Assembly: GCF_029910215.1 (NCBI RefSeq)
Contig: NZ_CP110395.1
Span: 3,472,001-3,536,000, forward strand
DNA from: Paraburkholderia sp. D15
Lineage (GTDB): Bacteria; Pseudomonadota; Gammaproteobacteria; Burkholderiales; Burkholderiaceae
DNA length: 64,000 nt
Direction: 5' to 3'
The notes beneath the pieces were generated by a model. It had not been told where the DNA came from, did not search any database, and saw only the letters and a program-made list of their open reading frames with translations. This document shows positions 53,978 through 62,743 of this stretch, piece after piece. Each line of letters begins with the position of its first letter. The first letter of the stretch is position 1. The translations under genes and the position numbers were made by a program.

Positions 53978-54943
53978 TCACGCGAGATACTGCGCGAGCT
54001 TCGCGAGATCGACGTTGCCGCCGCTCACCACCACGCCCACCCGCTTGCCCGCGACCGGCACGATGCCGTTCAGCACCGCCGCCGCGGCGAGACAACCGGT
54101 CGGCTCGACCACGATCTTCATGCGCTGCGCGAAAAAGCGCAGGGAGTCGATCAACTGCGCGTCGCTGACCGTTTCGATGCGTGCCACGTGCTCGCGAATG
54201 ATCGCGAACGTGTAGTGACCGAGATGCGTGGACGCGGCACCATCGGCGATCGTGCGCGGTGTATCGATATGCACGATTTCGCCGCGAGCGAGCGATTGCT
54301 GGCCATCGTTGCCCGCTTCCGGTTCGATGCCGATCACCGTGCACGCCGGACTCAACGCCGCCCCCGACAACGCGCTCCCGCCGATCAACCCGCCGCCGCC
54401 CAGGCAGACGAACAACATGTCGAGCGGGCCGGTTTCCTCGATCAACTCCTTCACCGCCGTCCCCTGCCCCGCGATCACATGCGGATGGTCGTACGGCGGA
54501 ATCAAGGTCATGCCGCGCTCTTCGGCGAGACGGCGGCTGATGTCCTCGCGGTTCTCCGTATAGCGATCGTAGGTGATGACCTCACCGCCATAGCCCCTGG
54601 TCGCGGCGATTTTCGCCTCGGGCGCGTCGTGCGGCATGATGATCGTCGCGTGGATGCCGGCGAGGCGCGCCGACAGAGCGATCGCCTGAGCGTGGTTGCC
54701 CGAGGAAAACGTCAGCACGCCGGCCTTGCGCTGTTCCGCGTCGAAATGCGAGATCGCGTTGTACGCGCCGCGAAACTTGAAGGCGCCCATCCGCTGGAAA
54801 TTTTCGCATTTGAAGAAGACCGACGCGCCCGTGCGTTCGTCGAACGTACTCGACGTCAGGACCGGTGTGCGATGGGCGACGCCTTCGAGACGTGCCGCGG
54901 CGTCGAGGACGTCGTCGAAGGTGGGAGCGGGAAGCGCGTGCAT
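53978..54943 (-). CDS. PLP-dependent threonine/serine dehydratase-like enzyme
   Basis: A 321-residue fold-type II enzyme without a regulatory ACT domain. The PLP Lys is in NFQRMGAFKFRGAYNAISHF, SSGNHAQAIALSARLAG contacts the substrate, and the phosphate-binding loop is VCLGGGGLIGGSALSG. The length and motifs fit catabolic threonine dehydratase, serine racemase or threo-3-hydroxyaspartate ammonia-lyase; these cannot be separated by eye. It converges on the LysE gene. Confidence 0.88.
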   Translation of the reverse strand: MHALPAPTFDDVLDAAARLEGVAHRTPVLTSSTFDERTGASVFFKCENFQRMGAFKFRGAYNAISHFDAEQRKAGVLTFSSGNHAQAIALSARLAGIHATIIMPHDAPEAKIAATRGYGGEVITYDRYTENREDISRRLAEERGMTLIPPYDHPHVIAGQGTAVKELIEETGPLDMLFVCLGGGGLIGGSALSGAALSPACTVIGIEPEAGNDGQQSLARGEIVHIDTPRTIADGAASTHLGHYTFAIIREHVARIETVSDAQLIDSLRFFAQRMKIVVEPTGCLAAAAVLNGIVPVAGKRVGVVVSGGNVDLAKLAQYLA

Positions 54944-55031
54944 CGGCGGAACTCTCGGAGCGGTGGTGGGATGGCCATTCTCCCAGCTTCATCCCCGCTT
55001 TGGAAAGACGCATTTCAGTGACCGAAAACAC

Positions 55032-55073
55032 AAACGGCGCAATGCCGGCAATCGAGCCGGCATTGCGCCGTTT
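55032..55073 (-). terminator. Long perfect hairpin, terminator of the Tyr/Pro-rich protein gene
   Basis: An 18-bp perfect stem (AAACGGCGCAATGCCGGC and its complement) with a 6-base loop. On the minus strand it is followed by TGTGTTTTC. It separates the 98-aa gene from the dehydratase gene. Confidence 0.8.
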
Positions 55074-55141
55074 AACCAGCGGAACGTTAAAAGCCGAAGC
55101 GCACTTATGCTACTTAAGCGATCACGCCCGTGGTAATTCGA

Positions 55142-55438
55142 TTAACGACGGTAATAGCCGTGGCCGTAGTAGCCACGGTAATAACCGTGATGGTAATAAG
55201 GATGACCGTAGTAGCCATACCCACCCACGACGACCGGCGGCGCAGCGTAGACGACCGGCGGTGCATAGACCGGCGGGGGCGGCGGCGCGTAGTAGACCGG
55301 CGGCGGAGCGGCGTACACCGGATAGGCCGGCGCGATCGGCACCCCGATACCGATACCAACGGACACATGCGCCTCGGCTGCACCGGCGAGTCCAAGGCCG
55401 AGTGCGGCGGCAACGACAAACGGAACGATCTTTTTCAC
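55142..55438 (-). CDS. Exported Pro/Tyr/Gly-rich small protein, 98 aa
   Basis: A 98-residue protein with a signal peptide (VKKIVPFVVAAALGLGLAGA, cleavage after AEA). The mature part has GIGIGVPIAPAYPVYAAPPP, then repeated PPVY/APPVV units, ending in a Gly/Tyr/His-rich tail (GGYGYYGHPYYHHGYYRGYY). I assign a GTG start at 55438 because AGGAG lies 7-11 bases upstream. Proteins of this PXPV-repeat type are common in Burkholderia and are thought to be surface or periplasmic. Function unknown. Confidence 0.8.
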   Translation of the reverse strand: MKKIVPFVVAAALGLGLAGAAEAHVSVGIGIGVPIAPAYPVYAAPPPVYYAPPPPPVYAPPVVYAAPPVVVGGYGYYGHPYYHHGYYRGYYGHGYYRR

Positions 55439-55757
55439 TTCTATTCTCCTAGCGCGGCCCACCAAGGTCGCCGACTTCGCATGCCCTGCATGCTATGAAT
55501 TCAATGTATCGAAAAAGCGCGCACGTATCTGTTCGCATTTGTTGCAAATTGCAATTGACGGCAATACGCCGCAATTCGACGGCACGGAGAATACGCCAGA
55601 TCGAGCCGGCGGTGGACTAAAAATCAAGGGTTTGCGCGTAGTTGACGGACGCTGCGGGCGGTACGCCGGGGCGTCGAGCGTCGGCGGACGCCTTTTCAGT
55701 AATCTTTGATTACAAATTAGCTTCAATGCTGACGCGGAAAGTTGTGGCGGGGCCAAC
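55439..55757. other. Promoter region of the 98-aa gene
   Basis: AT-richer than the flanks, with no gene supported by a ribosome site. The -10/-35 of the minus-strand gene presumably lies near 55480-55560, but I cannot place it. Confidence 0.45.
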
Positions 55758-55788
55758 GAAAAATGCCCGGCAAATCAGCCGGGCATTC
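55758..55788 (-). terminator. Rho-independent terminator after the 53-aa gene
   Basis: On the minus strand a 10-bp stem AATGCCCGGC/GCCGGGCATT with a 6-base loop is followed by TTTTCG. Confidence 0.85.
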
Positions 55789-55818
55789 CTTACCTGCGCA
55801 GAGCACGAGCAACGGGCG

Positions 55819-55980
55819 TCAGCCCACCTTCACGTAGGCGAATTCGCGCGACACGCTTGGCGGCACGTACGCCCCGCTAATACGAACGCGCGGCGTCAGG
55901 CGCTTTTTCTGATCCCACCAACGGCGCCGCTGCGCGTGCGTGAGGAAGCGCAAGTGCTTTCGGTAAGAAAATATGCTCAT
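55819..55980 (-). CDS. Small basic protein, 53 aa
   Basis: A 53-residue strongly basic protein starting MSIFSYRKHLRFLTHAQRRR with a double Trp (WWDQKKRL). The start has a textbook GGGAGG ribosome site 6-11 bases upstream and is followed by its own terminator, which argues for a real gene. No signal peptide. The basic, aromatic composition would suit nucleic-acid or ribosome binding, which is a guess. Family not recognised. Confidence 0.65.
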   Translation of the reverse strand: MSIFSYRKHLRFLTHAQRRRWWDQKKRLTPRVRISGAYVPPSVSREFAYVKVG

Positions 55981-56224
55981 CGTGACCTCCCGAATCTGAC
56001 TGCGAGACGAAATACCCGGAACAGCAATGGCCAAACCGGCACATGAAGCGATTGTGAGCAGTTTCCGCGCCCGGCGGGCGCGCGCCGCCGGATAACCGGC
56101 CGGTGTCGCCATACGGCGCGCAAACTGTTCGGAGGAAAGTCCGGCCGCGCGGCCCACGCCAGGCGGCCCCGATGCGCGATACTGCTGCTTTCCCGTTCAA
56201 ATGTTCCGTCTGGAGCAGGCAACC

Positions 56225-57214
56225 ATGTCCCAGTCCTCCCTGCCGCGCCTCGGCTTCATCGGTGCGGGCCGGCTCGCGCGATGTCTGGCGCTGAGCTTTG
56301 CGCGCGCCGGCTATCCGGTCACGGCGGTGGCGAGCCGCTCGGCCGCTTCCGCCAGCCGGCTCGCCGGTCAAATCGAGCAGTGCGCGGCATGCGACGATCC
56401 TCAACAGGTCGTCGACGCCGCCGACATCATCTTTTTAGCCGTTCCCGACGACCATATCGGTACGACAGCCCACACTCTGAGCTTCGGCGCGGACGGCGCC
56501 CCTCGGACTCAACATGCCGATGGCGCAAACCACGCCGGCGCGGCGGCGTCGATGACCCGATCCAGCAAGGCGCTGGTGCACTGCAGCGGCGCTTCGCCGG
56601 TCGAGTTGCTGGCGCCCGCGCGCGCTCAAGGCGCGGCGATCGGCGGCTTCCACCCACTCTACCTGTTTGGTGGCGAGCTCGCCGACCTCGAACGGATCGC
56701 CGGCTGCTCGGTGACGATCGAAGCCGACGGCGCGCTGAAGGAGGCGCTCACGGCCCTCGCGCTGGCGCTGCGCTGCCATCCGTTGTCGATTCCTGCGGGC
56801 GGCCGCATGCTGTATCACGCCGCCGCACACTACGCGGCCAGCTTCGCGCTGTGCAGCCTGGCCGAATGTGTCGCGTTGTGGCGCACGCTCGGCTTCGCCG
56901 AGGACGACGCGCTGCGCGCATTGCTGCCGATGCTCTCCGGCACCATCGCCACGGCGCGCGACAAAGGTTTGCCGAACGCCCTCGCCGGCCCGGTCTCGCG
57001 GGGCGACGCGGGGGTCGTCGAAAAGCAGTTGGCGCTGCTGGAAGGTCTGGGCGGCGACCATGCCGCGCTGTACGGGTTGATGACGCGCCGCGCGGTCGCG
57101 CTCGCCGAGCGGCGCGCGAGTCCGCCCGTCGCGATCGAGGTGATCGCCGGCGTCGTCGAAGAATCGCTGCAACGCTCGCTGAATCAGGCGGCAGCAGGTG
57201 CAAGCGTCAAGTAA
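56225..57214 (+). CDS. Rossmann-fold DUF2520 protein
   Basis: A 329-residue NAD(P)-binding protein. The dinucleotide-binding LGFIGAGRLARCLALSFARA is followed by ADIIFLAVPDDHIG, as in 6-phosphogluconate-dehydrogenase-like folds. The C-terminal DUF2520 helical domain has FHPLYLFGGELADLERIAGC and MLYHAAAHYAASFALCSLAE. The family is uncharacterised but often linked to coenzyme A or pantothenate genes elsewhere; nothing of that kind is adjacent here. The start Met at 56225 directly precedes the fold. Confidence 0.9.
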   Translation: MSQSSLPRLGFIGAGRLARCLALSFARAGYPVTAVASRSAASASRLAGQIEQCAACDDPQQVVDAADIIFLAVPDDHIGTTAHTLSFGADGAPRTQHADGANHAGAAASMTRSSKALVHCSGASPVELLAPARAQGAAIGGFHPLYLFGGELADLERIAGCSVTIEADGALKEALTALALALRCHPLSIPAGGRMLYHAAAHYAASFALCSLAECVALWRTLGFAEDDALRALLPMLSGTIATARDKGLPNALAGPVSRGDAGVVEKQLALLEGLGGDHAALYGLMTRRAVALAERRASPPVAIEVIAGVVEESLQRSLNQAAAGASVK

Positions 57215-57294
57215 GCCGTGATAATGTGACGTCCGGCGGCGCCACGCGCAATCCGCCGGCGCCGCGCTTCGGGACCAACAGACGAGAACGCACA

Positions 57295-57615
57295 ATGATC
57301 AAGGTCAGCATCCTTTATCCGTACCGGGAAAACGGCCACTTCGACGTGGACTATTACTGCGCCACGCACATGCCGCTCGCGGCGAAGCTGTTCGGGCCGT
57401 CGCTGAAAGGCTGGTCGGTCGATGTCGGCATCAACGCCGGGCCGCCGGGAACGCCGCCGCCGTTCTTCGCCGCGGGCCACTTCCTGTTCGACAGCGTGAA
57501 CGACTTCTACGCGGTCTTCAAATCGGCCTCGGAACAACTGCTGGCCGACATTCCCAATTACACCGACGGCGGCAACGGCACGATTCTGATCAGCGAGATC
57601 AAGATTTCCGTGTGA
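57295..57615 (+). CDS. EthD-family protein
   Basis: A 106-residue ferredoxin-like alpha/beta-barrel monomer. MIKVSILYPYRENGHFDVDY with YYCATHMPLAAKLFGPSLKG is the EthD signature. Proteins of this family form dimers and appear in degradation pathways or as small monooxygenase partners. It lies 80 bp after the DUF2520 gene on the same strand. Function unassigned. Confidence 0.88.
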   Translation: MIKVSILYPYRENGHFDVDYYCATHMPLAAKLFGPSLKGWSVDVGINAGPPGTPPPFFAAGHFLFDSVNDFYAVFKSASEQLLADIPNYTDGGNGTILISEIKISV

Positions 57616-57837
57616 TGCCGCGCGGATGGGGATGAGGCGGCGGCTCTATGGTTAATATCGTCGAACCGGACGCTTCTTCCCGCACGCTCGCACACCGCAC
57701 GACCCGATACACCGCTCGACGCGCCCTTGCGCAAGGTCGTCGCGCGGCAACCGGATAACACCGTTGGCGCACCGTTTGGCAAGCGCCGGCGTCCCGCGGC
57801 CGACCGACGGCCGTCACCCGAAGGATAAGGACACACG

Positions 57838-58401
57838 ATGTTTGGCGATATCGCCCGTTTTCTGCTCAATACTGTCTTCACGCTGTTCGGCGCGGCTTTG
57901 CTGCTGCGCGCCTGGTTGCAGGTCGTCCGCATGCCGCCATACAACCCGGTGACGAATGCGGTGCTGCAGGCCACCAACTGGATCGTGTTGCCGTTGCGGC
58001 GCATCCTGCCAAGCACGCGCAGCATCGACTGGGCAAGCCTGGTCGCGGCGCTGATCGCGGCGATCGTCTACGTCGTCGCGATGGTGGCGCTGACCGGCGC
58101 CGATCCGCTGACGCTCGTGCCGACGCTGCTGATCGTGGCGGTGCTGACGGTGATCAAGTGGGCGCTGAATCTGATCATCTGGATGACGATTTTGATGGCG
58201 CTGCTGTCGTGGCTCAATCCGCGGTCGCCGGCCATGCCGATCCTGTATCAGTTGACGGCGCCGTTTTTGAATCCGCTGCGGCGCGTGGTGCCGCAACTCG
58301 GTGGAATCGATCTTTCGCCGATTCTGCTGTTCGTGATCGTGCAGGTGCTGTTGATGGTGGTGACGCGGGCGGCGGTGCAACTGACTTATTTCGTGATCTG
58401 A
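57838..58401 (+). CDS. YggT-family membrane protein
   Basis: A 187-residue inner-membrane protein. Each YggT half carries a hydrophobic pair (FLLNTVFTLFGAALLLRAWL and WALNLIIWMTILMALLSWLN) followed by the family Pro-rich PLRRILPSTRSIDW / PLRRVVPQLGGIDLSP. An internal duplication is visible. Roles in cell shape, osmotic stress or K+ handling have been suggested for the family. AAGGATAAGG precedes the ATG as ribosome site. Confidence 0.92.
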   Translation: MFGDIARFLLNTVFTLFGAALLLRAWLQVVRMPPYNPVTNAVLQATNWIVLPLRRILPSTRSIDWASLVAALIAAIVYVVAMVALTGADPLTLVPTLLIVAVLTVIKWALNLIIWMTILMALLSWLNPRSPAMPILYQLTAPFLNPLRRVVPQLGGIDLSPILLFVIVQVLLMVVTRAAVQLTYFVI

Positions 58402-58521
58402 AGATGGGGGCGGGTGGGGCCGGAGGCGGGTGATGCGGTTTCGGTTTCGGTTTCGGCTTCGGTGGATCGCGGCGGAGCGATTTGCGCTGGACACCCATTC
58501 CCGAGTAAAATCGTGCGCTCT

Positions 58522-58595
58522 GCGGGCGTCGTATAATGGTAATACCCTAGCTTCCCAAGCTAGAGCCGTGGGTTCGATTCCCATCGCCCGCTCCA
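58522..58595 (+). tRNA. tRNA-Gly (anticodon CCC)
   Basis: The acceptor arms GCGGGCG and CGCCCGC (58585-58591) pair, with discriminator T and an encoded CCA. The anticodon stem-loop CTAGC-TTCCCAA-GCTAG gives CCC at 58554-58556. Confidence 0.97.
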
Positions 58596-58780
58596 CAGCT
58601 TCCTTCTGCGAAGCGCTTTCATTCGGCATAGCGCACTTGCTCGCCTGGCGCCAGGCAGTGCGAGATCCGGTCGACGCTCCCCTAATGCAGGCTTCCTACA
58701 TCTAATCCGACGAGAAACGCACGTCTCGCGTACTTAGCAAACTCGCGCATTGCTCGCACATTCACTCATGGTCTACACGA

Positions 58781-58810
58781 AATACGCCGCACGACTTTAA
58801 CCGTGCGGCG
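58781..58810 (-). terminator. Hairpin downstream of the SLT-domain gene
   Basis: A 9-bp stem CGCCGCACG/CGTGCGGCG with an 8-base loop; the minus strand continues TATTTCGTG, so the T tract is short. Probably a terminator. Confidence 0.65.
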
Positions 58811-58839
58811 CCTCGTCTCAGACTAAACTACTGCCCCCC

Positions 58840-59223
58840 TCAAATCCACCGATTCGCCTCCCACACCAGCCTCGCGGCCGCGGCATGGTGATATCGGCCG
58901 AGAATATAGCGAATCCCACCCTGGCATTCCTCCACTGCATTCCCAAAAGACTTGTCCCCAGCCGGATTCAACCCGGATTGCGCCGGCAATAACTGATAAA
59001 GCCCGCGCGCGGAAATCTTCGGATTGCGCAAATCCACGACCCCGCCCGATTCCTGCGCCATCAGCCACAGCAAATCGTCATATTGAGTCAGCGATACTTT
59101 CTCGATCGACATTGCTTCGCGCAGTGCGTGACGCGTGGTCGTCGCAACGGTATCCGGATCGATGGCCGTCCAGTTCTGTTTGGCCGGTTTTGCCTGACGG
59201 TGATTGTGTTTATGCTTACTCAT
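58840..59223 (-). CDS. Small SLT-like lytic transglycosylase domain protein, 127 aa
   Basis: A 127-residue protein. After a Lys/His-rich N-terminus (MSKHKHNHRQAKPAKQNW) comes a minimal transglycosylase-like fold: the putative catalytic Glu in LLWLMAQESGGVVDL, then SARGLYQLLPAQSGLNP in place of the GLMQ motif, and GGIRYILGRYHHAAAARLVW as the C-terminal block. No signal peptide or anchor is seen, so its route to the cell wall is unclear. It may be VirB1-like or a phage-derived endolysin type. Ribosome site not obvious. Confidence 0.75.
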   Translation of the reverse strand: MSKHKHNHRQAKPAKQNWTAIDPDTVATTTRHALREAMSIEKVSLTQYDDLLWLMAQESGGVVDLRNPKISARGLYQLLPAQSGLNPAGDKSFGNAVEECQGGIRYILGRYHHAAAARLVWEANRWI

Positions 59224-59319
59224 GGTGAATAGTCATTCGAATAATCGTTGAACACAGAAGGCTTACAGAACAATTAAATCATACGAATGACCACGACGGT
59301 TATTTAAATGTAATGTAGC
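59224..59319. other. Promoter-side spacer before the trmB leader
   Basis: AT-rich DNA (GGTTATTTAAATGTAATGT near 59298-59316), the likely promoter of the structured leader that follows and of the divergent SLT gene. Confidence 0.4.
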
Positions 59320-59473
59320 CGACAATTTCCATTCGAAAATGCGGCCCGTCCCCCGTCTGGACGCACCCTTTTGGGTTGTGCTACCTTACGCGCACTTGCA
59401 ACGCCCGCTCCACCTCGCTGCCGAGCATCGGCAGCCTCCAGCACGAGCCGCCTCCATGAAGGCGGCTTTTTTG
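59320..59473 (+). ncRNA. Structured leader or small RNA with intrinsic terminator, upstream of trmB
   Basis: Two hairpins are plain: GCTGCCGA-GCA-TCGGCAGC at 59417-59435, and a terminator AGCCGCCT-CCATGA-AGGCGGCT followed by TTTTTT at 59446-59472. An imperfect stem around GCACCCTTTTGGGTTGTGC precedes them. No coding frame accounts for these elements, and the terminator comes 60 bp before trmB. It is either a stand-alone sRNA of about 150 nt or an attenuating leader for trmB. It matches no riboswitch or 6S pattern that I recognise. Confidence 0.45.
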
Positions 59474-59533
59474 TAGTGACGGCGGCGCCGGCCAGAGCGA
59501 GCCGCGACGCCCTCCTCCTTGTAGCAATCGACG

Positions 59534-60319
59534 ATGATCCACGATCCCAACGACGCCGGCCTGCCGGACGACCTTTCCACGCCCGCCAACGCATCCGCGG
59601 ACTCCTCCGCCGCACCTGAAGCCGGCGCCGATTCGCCGGAAAACGCACTGCGCCTGCGCCGCATCCGCAGCTTCGTGACGCGCGCGGGCCGCGTGTCGAC
59701 CGGCCAGCGCCGCGCGATGGACGAACTCGGCCCCCGTTTCGTGCTGCCGTTCGCGCCGCAACAACCCGACTGGAGCGAGGTGTTCGGCCGCAGCGCCCCG
59801 CGCGTGCTGGAAATCGGTTTCGGCATGGGCGCGACGACGGCGGAAATCGCGTCGCACCGCTCGGGCGACGACTTCATCGGCGTCGAGGTCCATGAACCGG
59901 GCGTCGGCGCGTTGCTGAAACTGATGGGCGAGCAGAACCTGTCGAACATCCGCATCATTCAGCACGACGCGGTCGAAGTGCTCGAACAGATGATCGCGCC
60001 GGACAGCCTCGACGGCGTGCACATTTTCTTCCCGGATCCGTGGCACAAGGCGCGTCACCACAAGCGCCGGCTGATCCAGCCGAAGTTCGTCGCCCTGCTG
60101 GTGTCGCGCCTGAAACCCGGCGCGTATCTGCATCTGGCGACCGACTGGCAGAACTACGCCGAGCAAATGCTCGAAGTCCTCAGCGCGGAATCCGCGCTGG
60201 AGAATACCGCCGACGGTTACGCGCCGCGCCCCGACTATCGTCCGGTGACGAAGTTCGAACGGCGCGGGTTGCGGCTCGGTCATGGTGTATGGGACCTGGT
60301 GTTCCGCAAACGCGGCTGA
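59534..60319 (+). CDS. trmB: tRNA (guanine-N7-)-methyltransferase TrmB
   Basis: A 261-residue SAM-dependent enzyme forming m7G46 in t[23 protein letters not shown] is the SAM loop, and [20 protein letters not shown] is the diagnostic block; [13 protein letters not shown] and [19 protein letters not shown] complete the fold. An ~65-residue N-terminal extension rich in Asp/Ala/Ser precedes the catalytic domain, longer than in E. coli. It follows the structured leader at 59320-59473. Confidence 0.95.
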   Translation: MIHDPNDAGLPDDLSTPANASADSSAAPEAGADSPENALRLRRIRSFVTRAGRVSTGQRRAMDELGPRFVLPFAPQQPDWSEVFGRSAPRVLEIGFGMGATTAEIASHRSGDDFIGVEVHEPGVGALLKLMGEQNLSNIRIIQHDAVEVLEQMIAPDSLDGVHIFFPDPWHKARHHKRRLIQPKFVALLVSRLKPGAYLHLATDWQNYAEQMLEVLSAESALENTADGYAPRPDYRPVTKFERRGLRLGHGVWDLVFRKRG

Positions 60320-60341
60320 CGATAATCTGTCATCCACAAGC

Positions 60342-60369
60342 AAAAAGGTCCGCGAACGCGGACCTTTTT
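60342..60369. terminator. Bidirectional terminator between trmB and uppP
   Basis: A 13-bp stem AAAAAGGTCCGCG and its complement CGCGGACCTTTTT gives a T run in both directions between the convergent genes. Confidence 0.9.
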
Positions 60370-60414
60370 CATTTGCAGCGGGAGCCGCGGCGCCAGGCAA
60401 TCAGCCGGATCGCC

Positions 60415-61251
60415 TCACTCCGCCCAACTCAACGCGCCGCTATACCCAACCAGCAGAATCAGCAGGCCAAAGCCGATCCGATACCACGCAAACACCGTGA
60501 AATCGTGCGCGGCGATGTAGCGCAGCAACCAGCGCACGCAAGCAAACGCGCTGATGAACGCCGCCACGAAACCCAGCGCGAACGTGCCGAGCGCATCGGC
60601 GGAAAGCAGGTGCCAGTCTTTATACAGTTCGTAAGCGGTCGCGCCGAAAATGATCGGGATCGCGAGGAAGAACGAGAACTCCGTGGCCACGCGCCGTTCG
60701 AGCCCGAACAGCATGCCGCCGATGATCGTCGAGCCCGAGCGCGACATCCCCGGAATCAGCGCGAAGCATTGCGCCAGGCCGACTTTGAGCGCGTCGAGCG
60801 CGCTGAGATCGTCCACGTTGCCGACTCGCGCCGGCACGTCGCCACGTGCGCGCTGGCGCGCTTCGGCCCACAGAATCACCACGCCGCCCGCCACCAGCGC
60901 GAACGCGACCGGCACCGGCGAAAACAGCGCCGCCTTGATCGACTTCTCGAACAACAGCCCCAGCACGACCGCCGGAATCGTCGCGATGATGACGTTCAGC
61001 GTGAAGCGCCGCGCGTCGGGACGGCTCGGCAACCCCGCCACCACGCTGCCGATGCGGCGGCGAAACTCCCAGCACACCGCGAGAATCGCGCCGAGCTGGA
61101 TGACGACATCGAAAGTCTTCGCGTGGTCGTCCGTGAAATTCAGCAGGCTGCCCGCGACGATCAGATGCCCGGTGCTCGACACTGGCAAAAACTCCGTCAA
61201 TCCTTCGACGACGCCCAGAATCAGCGCCTTGCAAGCCAGTAGCCAGTCCAT
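60415..61251 (-). CDS. uppP: Undecaprenyl-diphosphatase
   Basis: A 278-residue polytopic inner-membrane phosphatase recycling undecaprenyl pyrophosphate for cell-wall synthesis; overexpression gives bacitracin resistance in other species. [20 protein letters not shown] and [20 protein letters not shown] are the two catalytic motifs, both intact. About eight membrane segments are apparent. Monocistronic, converging on trmB. Confidence 0.96.
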   Translation of the reverse strand: MDWLLACKALILGVVEGLTEFLPVSSTGHLIVAGSLLNFTDDHAKTFDVVIQLGAILAVCWEFRRRIGSVVAGLPSRPDARRFTLNVIIATIPAVVLGLLFEKSIKAALFSPVPVAFALVAGGVVILWAEARQRARGDVPARVGNVDDLSALDALKVGLAQCFALIPGMSRSGSTIIGGMLFGLERRVATEFSFFLAIPIIFGATAYELYKDWHLLSADALGTFALGFVAAFISAFACVRWLLRYIAAHDFTVFAWYRIGFGLLILLVGYSGALSWAE

Positions 61252-61330
61252 CCGAGACCCTCATCGCTTTAATTAGTCGGAACGAACAGGACCGGCATGG
61301 TGAGCGCGGCCCTGCCGGCCGCGCGTGACG

Positions 61331-61924
61331 TCATTTCTCGACGATCTGTACGCGTATGCCGTTTGTAAGGATGGTAATTGTACCGGGTTCGTAATTCACC
61401 CCGGCAAATTGCAGTTGCTCGGGTTTGAAGGTGTAGATCGGGTAATTGGTCAGCAATTGCGTGGCGAGCACCGCCGCCGCGGCGTTGATCTGCTGCGTGA
61501 ACGCCTGCGCGTCCCCGCTCACGCTGACGTTGTCGACGTTAGGCGATTTGAGCACGACCGATTTGCTGGCCGCGTCGTACGCGAGTTCGCTCGACAGCGT
61601 GAATACGCCGGCCACCGGCTGCGCCATGAACGGGCTCGCGAAGCGGGCGTCGAGCTTGACGGACACGCGATTGGCGTCCGGCAGGAAACCGACCACCGGA
61701 TTGGAAAGCGCGACGTCGAACACCTGCGACACCGTGCGCTGATACGGGAATTTGCGCTGCACCGCGTCCTGCACCTGCTGCTGCGAGAACGTGTAGTGCG
61801 ACGGGATGAACGGGAACGTCGAGCTTGCGCAAGCCGCAAGCGAAACGGTGATGCCCAGCGCGCTACAACCTGTCAGCGCGGCGAGCAGAAAGCGGCGCCG
61901 GGCCGGCGCAGCGGGTCGAATCAT
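61331..61924 (-). CDS. DUF1439-family lipoprotein
   Basis: A 197-residue lipoprotein. The signal peptide contains RRRF near the start (ARRRFLLAALTGC) and ends in the lipobox SLAAC at Cys32; an earlier LTGC at 17-20 is a weaker alternative. DUF1439 blocks include YTFSQQQVQDAVQRKFPYQR and LSNPVVGFLPDANRVSVKLD. The family (YceB-like) is of unknown function, probably in the outer or inner membrane leaflet. Confidence 0.88.
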   Translation of the reverse strand: MIRPAAPARRRFLLAALTGCSALGITVSLAACASSTFPFIPSHYTFSQQQVQDAVQRKFPYQRTVSQVFDVALSNPVVGFLPDANRVSVKLDARFASPFMAQPVAGVFTLSSELAYDAASKSVVLKSPNVDNVSVSGDAQAFTQQINAAAAVLATQLLTNYPIYTFKPEQLQFAGVNYEPGTITILTNGIRVQIVEK

Positions 61925-62072
61925 GCGAAATCTCCTGAGAGCTATGAGGCAAGGCGACGGTTTTGGTAAGACTGCCGCGATGCGAATACGTCATGCTGAA
62001 TGGGGCTGATCCCGCCTGCGCGGCATGAAGCAAAAAAATACCGCCGCAAGCTGGCGAACGTCATCACGTCCG

Positions 62073-62510
62073 CTATCGATCGGCGCCCGCGTGCGGTTGC
62101 GTCTGTGCTTCGAGTTGCGTGAGCCACGCAAGTGCCTCGTCGCGCTGCGTCCCGCACATATCCGGCTGCGGCTGGAGACCCGAACAGCACGCCGGCCGCT
62201 CGGGCTGGCCGAAGATCGCGCAGCGCAAGTCGTCGCCGAGTTGCACGCAACGCACGCCGGCCGGCTTGCCGTTCGGCATGCCGGGAATCGGGCTCGATAT
62301 CGACGGCGCGATACAGCACGCGCCGCAATCGGGACGGCACGCGTGACCGGCGAAACGAAACGGCGACTCACCGCGCTTCGAGCCGCCGGCGGACGGTCCG
62401 GCAGCGCCGCGTGCCTCATCTCGCGGCGCAGGATCATTAAAGCCTGTGCGCAGAAAATTTAGCACGTCCCCTTGCCCGTCTCTTTCAGGTTCCATCTTCA
62501 AACCACTCAC
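62073..62510 (-). CDS. YkgJ-type cysteine-cluster protein
   Basis: A 145-residue protein. The core CRPDCGACCIAPSISSPIPG with later Cys residues (VRCVQL, LRCAIFG, PACCSG) forms the YkgJ-like metal-binding cluster (zinc or Fe-S, not determined). The N-terminal ~50 residues and the short tail are variable. No signal peptide. The hemN gene starts 230 bp away on the other strand. Function unknown. Confidence 0.85.
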   Translation of the reverse strand: MSGLKMEPERDGQGDVLNFLRTGFNDPAPRDEARGAAGPSAGGSKRGESPFRFAGHACRPDCGACCIAPSISSPIPGMPNGKPAGVRCVQLGDDLRCAIFGQPERPACCSGLQPQPDMCGTQRDEALAWLTQLEAQTQPHAGADR

Positions 62511-62743
62511 GACATTTCCCTAACGCGACATCCGTCGACGCATTTTCTAGATCTGGATCAAGACCGCATTGTGCCACCGCATGCCGTGCGACCTTTTTAC
62601 GCAATACTGCGTCGGGTCACGCACTTAGACTGGGTCGATCAACAAGGCCACGCCGCGAGCCACCTGTCGCGTTCGACATCGATCCACCAGACGATGCCTG
62701 CCCCGGCATCTCGCGTCGCGCGGTCCACGAACCCGAGCCCCCC

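Noticed and set aside
59320..59473. 6S RNA before trmB
   Set aside because: The length is near, but I cannot fold the long closing stem and central bubble that define 6S RNA, and the hairpins fit a terminator better.
62511..62743. An FNR/ANR site before hemN
   Set aside because: Only a half-site-like GATCAA was found at about 62637; no TTGAT-N4-ATCAA dyad.
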